Assembly (NCBI GenBank): GCA_028284885.1
Contig: JANQQW010000252.1
Coordinates: 1 to 38,142, forward strand
Direction: 5' to 3'
DNA length: 38,142 nucleotides
Source of the DNA: Planctomycetaceae bacterium
Lineage (GTDB): Bacteria > Planctomycetota > Planctomycetia > Planctomycetales > Planctomycetaceae
Every line of letters starts with the position of its first letter. The first letter of the stretch is position 1. A program made the translations under genes and the position numbers. The notes beneath the pieces were generated by a model. That model worked only from the letters and a program-made list of their open reading frames with translations, did not search any database and was not told the origin of the DNA. Of this stretch, positions 7,801-15,819 are shown piece by piece.

Positions 7801-10800
7801 GGCGGAGGCGGGCGACGACGGCGAGCGACCGTGCGTCGGGACGTTCGAGTTCGTAGTCGGCCGACTCCACGACGTACTCGTCCGTGTCCCGTTCCGACTC
7901 TTCGAGCCGCTCGATCTCCTCGAGCAACCGCGGTGAGACGTAGACGACGCCCGCCGCCCCCGTGTTCGTCGTCGGCACGAGCACGTCGCCCGGCAGCGGT
8001 CCCGCCGGTCGAACGGCCGAGTCCGAGTCGTCCGCGTGCAGCGAGCCTCCGACGGTCGCGGCGACCACGAGGAGTACGCGCGGTGCGTGACGAAAACTGA
8101 GCGTGCTGCCGTCGGTCACGAGCTTGCTCTCGTCGCGCGGGTGGGCAACCAGCCGCAGGAGCGATGACGGAACGGTCAGGATCACCAGTCCGCCTGCCAG
8201 CACGGACCCGGCGACGAAGGCGAGGTCGGCCGGCAGGAACCAGGTCGTGACGGCAACGAGGACCGCCGCGGGGAGAAGACGGCGTCGGACGGTCTCGCCA
8301 AGAGTCAGCCGTGCCGCGAAGCCGAAGAGGACCACGCCCGTCAGCAGGACCCAGCCGACGGACGCGAGCCGTACTCGGTCGACGACGACGACCCCGGTTC
8401 CGTCTCCCGGGACGACGGTCGCGGACGTCTCGACCGCGCCGGCGAGACCGGATCCGTCACTCGAGACCGACCCGAGGCGTGGCGGTCCACTCCACGTCGA
8501 GGGCACGAGGGGGTTGAACAACGGTGTGCCGGAGGGCCGCCCGAGCGGACCGAACAACCGCTGCGTCCAGTGGAGCATCGAGCCGAGCTCTCCACCCGGC
8601 ACCTCGACGAGCAGCCAGTCGGCCGCGGTCGACAGTCGCCACCGGCAGGTCCTCACTCGAGTCTCGGTCCGGGGAACGAGCGGCTCGACCCGCGAACGCC
8701 ACGCGGGTCGGTCGCCCGGTCCGAGGCAGACCAGTTCGACCAAGTGGCTCCGCTCGCCGGTCGGCAGTGCGACGAACGACTCGCCGTCGTCCTCTCGAAC
8801 GACGACCGGGCGACCGTCCACCAGGCACTCGGCCAAGGCCACGTCCTCGGGGAGCTGGAACGAGAGCCGTCGCGAGCGGCCGTCCGGCAGCGTCCGCATC
8901 CGAACCCGGTGCGTCTCGCCCGAGGCGCCGAGCGTCGTACGCACCTCGACGTCCACGGCGGTCACCGGAGGGTCGTCGGGGCCCGCGGGCGACTCCCAGC
9001 GGACCGTGACCGGACCGTCGTACGCCCAGGTGGACCGCGACTCGTCACCCGTGGTTCGTCTCGCCTCACCGTCGAGTCGAGGATCGACCCGCTCGAGGGC
9101 GGCCTTCGTGAACACCACCTGCCCCTCGAAGTCGAGCGCGTCCGGCGAGTGCGGAAAGGTCGTCGCCGCCGAGTCCACGGCGAACACGACTCCGTCGTCA
9201 CGCAGGACGACTCGACCCGTCGGAGCGGGGACGAACTCCGGCCGCCAGAGTGGTCCGTCCTCCCGGTTCGCGTCGGCGACGCGGTTCCAGGAGACGTCGA
9301 CCGGCACCGTCTCGCCGTCCTCCCCCTCGAGGAACCACGAGCGGTCGCGCGGATCGGTGTCGAACGCCACGCCGGGGAACCGCCGACCGCCGGGGAACTC
9401 GAAGCTCGTCCGTGCCCGGACGCGTCCGTCGGGGTCGAGGTTGAACGACGTGGTCGCGACGAGTCGGTCGGTGTCCCCGCTGCCGTCGAGCAGGGCGTTG
9501 GCACGCCGCTTCCGGGAGTGGAACGCGTAGACCGTCTCTGTCTCGGGAACGTCGAGACGGGCCAGCAGTTCGGCGTGCTCCGGGTCGAGGTTCACCAGCG
9601 ACACGGGCTCGAAGTCCGAACCGGCGAGCAGCCCGGGCGTCCACCCCGGCGGCCCGACGACCAGCAGCACGGAGTCGACCCCCTTGCAGCCGAGTGGACG
9701 CACGACCGGACGGACGACCCGTCGGCCGGCACGAACGGTGTCGAAGCTCGCTTCCAACAGCACCGTCCACGGGCGACCGGGGCTCAGCGCGTCCTGGGCG
9801 TTCACGGTCACGGTCTGCACGCCGGCGAACCCTCGGCGTACCTGCCAGCGGCGCGTCGTGACGTCCTCCGCGTCGCCGGTGACGTTCGCCACCCGCCAAC
9901 CGCGGGGCACCTCGGCACGCAGATCCCAGCCGCGGCCCGAACGCGCCTGCCAGCGGACCGCCGACTGCAGGGTCCACTCCGGGCCTCGGGTGTCCACGAA
10001 CGTCACAGTGCGGGCCCGTGCGTCGAGCGGCGGGTACGAGACTCGCGCCACGACCGCGGCGTCCGACGTCGTCTCCTCGAACGCCACCGTCGCGTTGTCC
10101 GCGGCACCGGCCGTCGCGGCGACTCGGCGGACCCCGGTCGTCTTCGTGGTCTCCAGTTGCAGCGGTGCGGCGACGGAGAACGAGAGCGTGCCCCGCTCGT
10201 CGAGGAACCGCCCGCCGTCCCTCGGCCCGCGTGAACGGACTCGGAAGCTCGGGACGTTCCACGCGGTGTCGAGTTCGAGCGGGACGCGACCGACGACGAC
10301 CACGCGTCGGCCGGGACCGGTCAGCGGGTCCGGCAGCCGCACGTCCAAGCTGACCTCGCCGCGTCCGCCGACGAGCGTCCACTCGACCGGGGTGACACTC
10401 CCCAGCTCGACTCGTTCCACGCGCGAACGTGGTGGGAGCGGAACGCGGAACGACTCGAGCGGCGCCTGCAACGGGTCGAAGTCGTACTCGACGCGGTAAC
10501 CCACCGAGTCGGGGCGAACCGAGAACTCGACGCGACGACGAACGAGCGTGATCGGACGACGCGGGGGCTCCGCACTCGTCGGACGAATCCGGAGACGGCA
10601 TCGCGAGCTCGACCCCATCGTGACGATCCACGTCGTCTGGGCGTCGGTCGTGGACTCCCGTCGGACGACGGCGTCGTCGCTCTCGGGCGACAGCCCCTCC
10701 GGCACACGGAGACGCAGTGTCGAGACGACGGCCGACGGAACGGACACGTCGAACTCGACCGACTGCAGGACCTTCTGGCCGCGAAGCGACCAGCCGCCGC

Positions 10801-11287
10801 GGACGGTCGTCGCCGCGGACGACGTGAACGCCACGAGGCGGTCCCGGTTCGTGAGGCCGAACGCGACCGACCCGTCGTCCGAGACGACGTCGCGGACCGC
10901 GATCGTCGGCTCGCCGAGATCGACGAGCCACGGCTGCGGCGAGTCGTCGGGCACGCGGAGGTCCGCCGCGAAGGTCCCACCGGCGAGCACGCCGTCCGCG
11001 TAGGTCGCCTCGTAGACGGCTCGTTCGATCCGGGGTTCCGTTCGCCGTCGGATCGCCGCCGCCGCACGACGTTCGAGGAACGCCCGGTACCGGCTCTCGC
11101 GAACCGGCGTCCAGCCCGCTCTCAGCCAGCCCGAGAGCTCCTCCGCTCCCAACGGGAGTTCCACCTCGCGAACCGGCAGGTCGCCCGTCGGCTCCTCGGC
11201 CGAGCCTGCGGCCGTCGGCAGGAGAACGGCAGTCGCCACGAGCCACGCCGTCGCGCCGCGAACCGTGCGGGCCGTGACGGACCTCAC
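4859..11287 (-). CDS. giant two-module secreted/membrane protein, unknown function
   Basis: The 2142-residue product starts at a GTG at 11287 whose GTGA overlaps the stop of the upstream gene, so the two are translationally coupled. It has a signal peptide (about residues 1-30, WLVATAVLLPTAAGSA), a long beta-rich Val/Arg/Glu/Thr/Pro region, transmembrane segments at about 972-1043, and then a second signal-peptide-like stretch at about 1063-1085 (RVLLVVAATVGGSLHADD). A second beta-rich region follows, ending with transmembrane segments at about 2060-2137. Each half repeats the plan of the neighbouring 1112-residue protein, with similar segments such as SRRLSFQLPEDVALAECLVDGRP. It therefore looks like two fused paralogues. 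No catalytic motif or known domain was recognised. Its location is likely the envelope. Confidence 0.75.
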   Translation of the reverse strand: MRSVTARTVRGATAWLVATAVLLPTAAGSAEEPTGDLPVREVELPLGAEELSGWLRAGWTPVRESRYRAFLERRAAAAIRRRTEPRIERAVYEATYADGVLAGGTFAADLRVPDDSPQPWLVDLGEPTIAVRDVVSDDGSVAFGLTNRDRLVAFTSSAATTVRGGWSLRGQKVLQSVEFDVSVPSAVVSTLRLRVPEGLSPESDDAVVRRESTTDAQTTWIVTMGSSSRCRLRIRPTSAEPPRRPITLVRRRVEFSVRPDSVGYRVEYDFDPLQAPLESFRVPLPPRSRVERVELGSVTPVEWTLVGGRGEVSLDVRLPDPLTGPGRRVVVVGRVPLELDTAWNVPSFRVRSRGPRDGGRFLDERGTLSFSVAAPLQLETTKTTGVRRVAATAGAADNATVAFEETTSDAAVVARVSYPPLDARARTVTFVDTRGPEWTLQSAVRWQARSGRGWDLRAEVPRGWRVANVTGDAEDVTTRRWQVRRGFAGVQTVTVNAQDALSPGRPWTVLLEASFDTVRAGRRVVRPVVRPLGCKGVDSVLLVVGPPGWTPGLLAGSDFEPVSLVNLDPEHAELLARLDVPETETVYAFHSRKRRANALLDGSGDTDRLVATTSFNLDPDGRVRARTSFEFPGGRRFPGVAFDTDPRDRSWFLEGEDGETVPVDVSWNRVADANREDGPLWRPEFVPAPTGRVVLRDDGVVFAVDSAATTFPHSPDALDFEGQVVFTKAALERVDPRLDGEARRTTGDESRSTWAYDGPVTVRWESPAGPDDPPVTAVDVEVRTTLGASGETHRVRMRTLPDGRSRRLSFQLPEDVALAECLVDGRPVVVREDDGESFVALPTGERSHLVELVCLGPGDRPAWRSRVEPLVPRTETRVRTCRWRLSTAADWLLVEVPGGELGSMLHWTQRLFGPLGRPSGTPLFNPLVPSTWSGPPRLGSVSSDGSGLAGAVETSATVVPGDGTGVVVVDRVRLASVGWVLLTGVVLFGFAARLTLGETVRRRLLPAAVLVAVTTWFLPADLAFVAGSVLAGGLVILTVPSSLLRLVAHPRDESKLVTDGSTLSFRHAPRVLLVVAATVGGSLHADDSDSAVRPAGPLPGDVLVPTTNTGAAGVVYVSPRLLEEIERLEESERDTDEYVVESADYELERPDARSLAVVARLRLRLLSERRPIRVELPMRSANVSGPEPCTVNGRPATVQPGSTPNTIVVELDERTMTEDRIDVVLQLRPSVLVVGERSSVSLPTPRVPASHLRVPPAEFPEAEVTGSFGETTTALGELTASLGPVSAFGVRWGSASSPPRRPDQRTLELHVLHDVSPKRLRTRARLVFDESAAMDGAVVWNVPGRFAVRDVEGSAGVRTEVFVEADGTRIFARLVDERPVKGGSTPAVTFDLLSSPRFDEAGDVELPGCEFLVPVDTTGRTAFVVEERRVGVTARSEWDLDLQIDGDTPEVRTASPEAFSTSAEPWAVPTPRLAFSSPPEATVHVRLAPRTSTRVVRDVQRHHVGRRESSWVYQAEIVVDAAPVFEHRIRVPRPLEVETVSLVANDVERVARWSRDGEELLVELEERSVGPQGLRVSGWMPVELGAPFELPRIELRDAQVEASEVVVAHDAAVELELADEPVVPRRLVGPVAESNVTGSEILGRFDLLASAEPLLLVAELGPSPLQVVSESRLRLDGESRWLLETRLEVRAASRSAERIEVRVPEAFTLLRAAVDETRVRAFPSGANALGGLTLVPVGPGRDRFEVVLTGIVEEPGGAEWTLEAPGIEAATVERRLTVETERWLPAKEHVSGPESPAVLSGSDAWRLERAGSGSGPPTRVVLLETRLSPAGSRLRGRTLVFVRGGPETLDVAWSADQTIETLAVDGVAVAAAKRATDERGGYVTTIPMSPGRAASVVRVDWHVERSWNWPFVRRDTPLPRVLGVEVARSLVAVTGPAGSRVRLGDDVQLLEPVDYELEWIDGALQPTPNRLVLPSWLPGRLRNRMARVDESLANEESRDEVTTLREERLERARERLAAGRVIDVGPAVPRVEEDDPGRVLASVRIDPEADRVAVGTVPAWTTRLLLGFVAVPVGLLLWRWTSRREWSFFTPDSLAVSCAVAGILWWTCLRMGGFGLVLLALSTWLLIAERRRSRDDQSEIVV

Positions 11288-14200
11288 GACGGAGCTCCGC
11301 GCTGCGAGGAGATCGGCTGCACGTACAGCCCCGTCTCGTCGTGCACGTCCGAGAGGTCCCCGACGACGACGGACGAACCCCGGCCACTGCCCGACGCGGA
11401 GGCGTCGAGCGGCGACGGGAACGAGAGTACCGGGGAGGACTGACGGCGGACGAACAGACCGTCGATGAAGGCCGCGGCCAAGGCGAGGAGCAATCCCAGC
11501 AACGCGGGTTGCAGCAGCAACATCACCGGCTCCGGGAACCACAACGACAGCACCGCCAGCACAAATCCGACCGCCAACACGACGAGCACGCTGCGAAGGG
11601 CCGGGATCTTCAACAGCACGAACCCCATCGCGAGGGACAGCCCCGCGCCGAACAGGACGACGTAGGCGCGACCGGCCACGCGAACCTCCAACTCGGCGAC
11701 CGGTCCGACGCGGCTGAAGACGTAGCTGTTCCGCCCTTCGAACGCGGCACGTTCCTCCTCGTCCTCCTGGTCGTCGATCCACGAGACCGGGTCGGCGAAC
11801 GTCGTCTCCGGAACCCGCTTCCAGAACAACGGCGCGCGTTGCCAACGGTAGCCGGGCGTCATGTCGGCGGGCGGCACGAGCAGGTAGCGGTCGGCGGGGA
11901 ACGCCAACTCCCAGACGGTTTCCTCGGCCGACCGCGCGCCGACCAGCTCGGGGGCCCCGGCCAGGACACCTGAGAGAACCCGCGTCGGCGACGGCAGCGT
12001 GTGACTCCGCACGAGCAGCAGGCCCTCGTCCGACGAGCCGACCGTCAGCGTGTACCGCGGCGAACCGTTCCGAGGAGCCACGACCTCGTCACGACGAAGC
12101 TCCCGTCCGTTCCAGGAGAAGCGGTCGGCCACCGTCCCCTCCGGCAGCTGGACGACGAGTCGCCGGCTCACGCGTTCGACCTCGAAGCGGGCCCAGGTGC
12201 GGGAGCCGCCCGCCGCGTCGAACACCGTTCGAGCCAGCGCCTTTCGGACCAGCACGCCCGGCGACTCGTCGCTGCGGCGGACCCGCAAGGTCGTCCGACG
12301 GGTCGGACTCGCGGAGGTCCAGCGACGCACGGCCGAGGTGTTCGCTACGGCCTCCCACTCGCCTCCGACCGGCTCCACGTCGACGCCGTCGGCCGGATCG
12401 GAGAGCAGGCGGGTGCTCCAGCCGTCCACGTTCGCCGGCGTGACCACGTCGAACTGCAACGACAACGACGACTCGTCCTCGACGACCTCGCCCGCGTCGA
12501 GCGGCTTGCGGACCACCGTCAGCGAGAACCGCCCGGACCGCGGCTCGCCCAGGGCGACCCGTGCCACCCGAGGCCCGTCGGGCTCCCCACCCTCGGTCCA
12601 CTCCGGCGTGATCGTGCGGGCACCGTCGAGGACGACGACCGGGAGGTCTCCCGAGGTCTCGAGCTCGACGAACTCGACGCGTCCGTAGCGGACGTCGTAC
12701 TCGAGCCGCTCCCGCACGTGCAGCACGTCCCCCTCCAACTCGGGCCGCAGTTCTCCCTCGACCACGATCGTCCGTTCGCGGGGCTCGACCGAGAGCTCGA
12801 ACGCGTGCGGCCCCGGTTCGACCCGCAGCGTCTCGACGAACACGGTTCCCGCCGCCGTGGGACCGGCCGGCACCGACTCACGGCGGACCGAGGTCTTCGC
12901 CAACGCGGCGAGACTGGGTTCCACGTCGATTGCCCGCGTCAACTGCAACGAGGTCGGCAGGCGGTACGGGGCCGGCATCGTCGGAAGCGTGAAGGGCGTC
13001 GTCTCGGCGTCGCCCAGCGTGCGACGAGCACGGATCGGCAGAGTCAGCTCGCCGGTCGCCGCGTCGAGCAGGGCGAACCGCACCCGGGACTCCGGACCGG
13101 TCCCCGTCACCTCGAACTGCTCCACGAGGCCGGGCACGTTCGGCGGACTGAGGACCCAGCCCTCGGCGTCGAAGTCGGGCCACTCGACCACGAGCTCCCG
13201 CAACGCCCCCCGGTAGACCCGCACGACCATCTCGCCGTCGAGCTGCACGCCGTCCCGGTCGACCGCGAGCTCGAAACGGGGCTGCACCGTGTAGTGCGGT
13301 TCGATCTCCGAGACGTCGAGCCGAATCTCGAACGGCTGCCGCAGGAAACGGAACGCACTGATGGACGGCGTCGGACGCCCGAGCTCCGACACGTCGATCC
13401 GGTGGACGTTCTGCGTGCTGCGGACGACGACGTCGTGCCCCGTGAGGCCGTCGACGGCGACCTCGCCGGACTGGCTGGCGGCCGACTCCACGCCGAACCC
13501 GTCGACCACGACCGTCCCGTCCGTCCAGGGAACGGCCGACTCCAGCGTCCACTCCAGCTCCACGCGGCCACGCTCGCCGAGCGTGCTCGGCAGGGCGATC
13601 TCCGAGATCCCGTCCTTCGCCGTCGGCAGTTCCAGACGGACCGACTCGCTGCCTGGCTCGTCGAGCAGCCGGGCGGTCAGGTCGCGGACCTCGAACTCGC
13701 TCGGCAGCCGGAGCCGCAACGACGCCACCGAGCCGCGGACCACCTGGATCTGCTGGGTCGCCTCGAGGACCACGGTCCGGTCGTTGGGGCGGACGTCGAC
13801 GAGCGTGATCGCCTGCAGCGACGTCTCGGACTTCTTCGTCCGCGGTCGCGGTTCCCACGACAGGTCGAGCCGCCGGCCCAGTCCGAACATCGTGACGAGC
13901 GACTTCGTGCCGCCCCGCGTGGAGACGTTCCACTGGGCGTCCCGCGGCGGGGTCACCGCGATCGGCTGCTCGGCGACCTCGAGCTCCAGACTGCTGACCG
14001 CCGTCTCCGGCAGGTCCAGCTGCAGCCGCCGCGTGGGGGACTGCAGACGAACGGGGACCAGCATCTTCAACGACAACTCGTGCACGCCGCGGCCGCGCAA
14101 CCGCCAGACGTACCCCTCGTCGTCGTCTCGGCCGTCGAAGTTCGCGTCGCCGACGGGCGGCTCGGTCTCCCCGGCCGACTCGGAGTCCTCGGACCCGTTC

Positions 14201-14622
14201 GGACGGACGGCCGCCGGGGCCTCGAAGCGGTGCCCGAAGTCGCGGAGCACGGCGTCGTTCAGACTCAGTGGAACGCGGACCCATCCGTCGCCGTTCACCT
14301 GAACCCGAATCGTCGCGTCGAACTCGGCCAGCTTGTCGTCGGTCGTTCCCTTCAGGTCGATCCGCACGACCGAGTGCTCGCTCTCGGCGACCGCCTTCCG
14401 CTGACGGAGGTACTCCAGGTACTCCTCGAGCGTCGCCCCCTTCGGCACGGGGACGAGTCGCCCCTCGGCGTCCGGCAGGAACACGACGTCGCCCGCGATC
14501 CGACCGGCCGTTCCCGCGGCCGGCTTCTCGGTCGGCGGCTGCGGTGCGGTGGGAACGTCGTCACCGCGCAGCGGCAGGACCGATGCCAACAGGACGACCG
14601 CCACGACCCTCGCCAGCCTCAC
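11284..14622 (-). CDS. large secreted/membrane protein, one-module paralogue of the next gene
   Basis: I chose the GTG at 14622, giving 1112 residues with a compact signal peptide (MRLARVVAVVLLASVLPLRG). A GTG at 14694 is an alternative. After the signal comes GDVVFLPDAEGRLVPVPKG and a short helix (TLEEYLEYLRQRK), then about 850 residues of beta-rich sequence with repeated strands of the form LxLxLP..VSxLxLxV. Near residue 850-880 there is an SRRLVVQLPEGTVADRFSWN segment that matches equivalent segments in the downstream giant protein. Two or three transmembrane helices occur at about 981-1057, followed by a short polar tail. It overlaps the next gene by 4 bp. The family is unknown to me. It is presumably an exported, membrane-anchored structural or binding protein; this is inference. 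Confidence 0.72.
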   Translation of the reverse strand: MRLARVVAVVLLASVLPLRGDDVPTAPQPPTEKPAAGTAGRIAGDVVFLPDAEGRLVPVPKGATLEEYLEYLRQRKAVAESEHSVVRIDLKGTTDDKLAEFDATIRVQVNGDGWVRVPLSLNDAVLRDFGHRFEAPAAVRPNGSEDSESAGETEPPVGDANFDGRDDDEGYVWRLRGRGVHELSLKMLVPVRLQSPTRRLQLDLPETAVSSLELEVAEQPIAVTPPRDAQWNVSTRGGTKSLVTMFGLGRRLDLSWEPRPRTKKSETSLQAITLVDVRPNDRTVVLEATQQIQVVRGSVASLRLRLPSEFEVRDLTARLLDEPGSESVRLELPTAKDGISEIALPSTLGERGRVELEWTLESAVPWTDGTVVVDGFGVESAASQSGEVAVDGLTGHDVVVRSTQNVHRIDVSELGRPTPSISAFRFLRQPFEIRLDVSEIEPHYTVQPRFELAVDRDGVQLDGEMVVRVYRGALRELVVEWPDFDAEGWVLSPPNVPGLVEQFEVTGTGPESRVRFALLDAATGELTLPIRARRTLGDAETTPFTLPTMPAPYRLPTSLQLTRAIDVEPSLAALAKTSVRRESVPAGPTAAGTVFVETLRVEPGPHAFELSVEPRERTIVVEGELRPELEGDVLHVRERLEYDVRYGRVEFVELETSGDLPVVVLDGARTITPEWTEGGEPDGPRVARVALGEPRSGRFSLTVVRKPLDAGEVVEDESSLSLQFDVVTPANVDGWSTRLLSDPADGVDVEPVGGEWEAVANTSAVRRWTSASPTRRTTLRVRRSDESPGVLVRKALARTVFDAAGGSRTWARFEVERVSRRLVVQLPEGTVADRFSWNGRELRRDEVVAPRNGSPRYTLTVGSSDEGLLLVRSHTLPSPTRVLSGVLAGAPELVGARSAEETVWELAFPADRYLLVPPADMTPGYRWQRAPLFWKRVPETTFADPVSWIDDQEDEEERAAFEGRNSYVFSRVGPVAELEVRVAGRAYVVLFGAGLSLAMGFVLLKIPALRSVLVVLAVGFVLAVLSLWFPEPVMLLLQPALLGLLLALAAAFIDGLFVRRQSSPVLSFPSPLDASASGSGRGSSVVVGDLSDVHDETGLYVQPISSQRGAPS

Positions 14623-14817
14623 GACCGAGACGAACCGCCCCCGCGGGCGAGCGACGACGTTCGGGACTGGGGAGAAGGGACGTTGCACGTTCACGAGTCG
14701 CCCGAGGGGCCTGCAACCGGGACGGAGCCGCGCGCACCCCGTGCGTCGCGTCGTCCACACCGAATGGTAGCCCCGCGACCGGGGGCGATGAAGGATGTTT
14801 CCCGAACCCGACACGGT

Positions 14818-15609
14818 TCAGTCGAGACACGCGGCCAGTTCTGCGTGGAGTGCGGTTCCGTTCGTCGCCAGCATGTCCGCTACGTCCACGTTGACCGGAT
14901 CCCGGCCGTTGCAGGTCGTCACCCGACCCCCGGCCCGCTGCACCAGCAGGATGCCGGCCGCCATGTCCCACGGCTTCAGGCTCGTCGACCAGAACCCGTC
15001 GATGCGACCGCTCGCCACGTAGCACAGGTTGAGGGCCGCCGACCCCGTCCGCTGCAGCGACTGTGCCTTCGGCAGCACGTTCAGGAACCGCAGAACGGGC
15101 CGGTCGTGTGGGGTCGTCGCCACCGGCAGGCTGGCGACCGCCATCGCCTCGGAAAGCCGTTCCGATTCGGACGGTTGCACCGGTCGGCCGTTCAACGTCG
15201 TCGCCGTGCTCGCACTCGCGGAGAACATCTCGTCCCGCGTCGGGTCGAAGACGACTCCCACGACCATCTCTCCGAGACCGCCCGGCACCTGCTTCTCGAG
15301 CGCGATCGAGACCCCGTAGTACGGAAAGCCGTGCACGTAGTTCGACGTCCCGTCGAGGGGGTCGATCACCCACCGGTACGGGCAGGACTCGTCGTAGGTC
15401 TTCGACAGTCCCTCCTCGCCGAGGAAGCCGTGCTCGGGGAAGCGGTCGTGCAGGTACCCGGCGATCGCCTCCTGCGAGGCGAAGTCCGCCTCGGTCACGA
15501 GGTTCGACCGGCTCTTCTCGCTGACGGTGAACCGCCCCGCCCAGTCCTGCAGGATCTCGCCCCCCAGCCGGGCCGCATGCTCCGCCGCCTCCTGCCACTC
15601 GCTCTCCAC
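14818..15609 (-). CDS. inositol monophosphatase family protein
   Basis: The protein belongs to the Mg2+-dependent, Li+-sensitive phosphatase superfamily (IMPase, CysQ, HisN-type). These enzymes hydrolyse sugar or inositol phosphates, histidinol phosphate or PAP, so the substrate cannot be set from sequence. The three metal-site motifs are visible: GEE (about residues 64-66), DPLDGTSNYVHG (from 83), and KPWDMAAGILL near the C-terminus. I prefer the GTG at 15609 (263 residues): GGAGGGG lies about 5 bases upstream and the protein then begins at the typical helix ESEWQEAAEHAARLGGEIL. An ATG at 15651 would add 14 residues but has no ribosome-binding site. The gene lies between nadE and the large secreted proteins on the same strand. 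Confidence 0.9.
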   Translation of the reverse strand: MESEWQEAAEHAARLGGEILQDWAGRFTVSEKSRSNLVTEADFASQEAIAGYLHDRFPEHGFLGEEGLSKTYDESCPYRWVIDPLDGTSNYVHGFPYYGVSIALEKQVPGGLGEMVVGVVFDPTRDEMFSASASTATTLNGRPVQPSESERLSEAMAVASLPVATTPHDRPVLRFLNVLPKAQSLQRTGSAALNLCYVASGRIDGFWSTSLKPWDMAAGILLVQRAGGRVTTCNGRDPVNVDVADMLATNGTALHAELAACLD

Positions 15610-15718
15610 GACGCCCCTCCGTTGGCTCGACGAACTCCGAACGGACGACATCCTAGGGAACGAGACCGGCCGGTGTCAGTCGCTCGACCGGGTGCCCGTG
15701 CGATCGGGGCCATTCGAC

Positions 15719-15802
15719 CGTAGGACGGGCACACTTGCCCGTCCATACAGGCCGTTTCGCGGACGACGCGTAGGGGCGACGGGCAGGAGTGCCCGTCGTA
15801 CG
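15719..15802. repeat. inverted pair of GACGGGCA hairpins
   Basis: Two small hairpins share one stem sequence: GACGGGCA-CAC-TTGCCCGTC at 15724-15743 and GACGGGCA-GGAG-TGCCCGTC at 15778-15797. The outer ends are also inverted copies (CGTAGGACGGGCA and TGCCCGTCGTACG), so the whole 84 bp can fold as one cruciform. It fills most of the gap between nadE and the IMPase gene. It may act as a terminator for nadE or be a small mobile repeat. Confidence 0.65.
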
Positions 15803-15819
15803 AACTCTCGGGCAGACTC

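Noticed and set aside
12001-15723. Long plus-strand open frame of 1240 codons
   Set aside because: It lies antisense to the large secreted protein and IMPase genes and is full of Arg, Asp and His in random order, as expected from a G+C-rich third-position shadow. It crosses gene boundaries.
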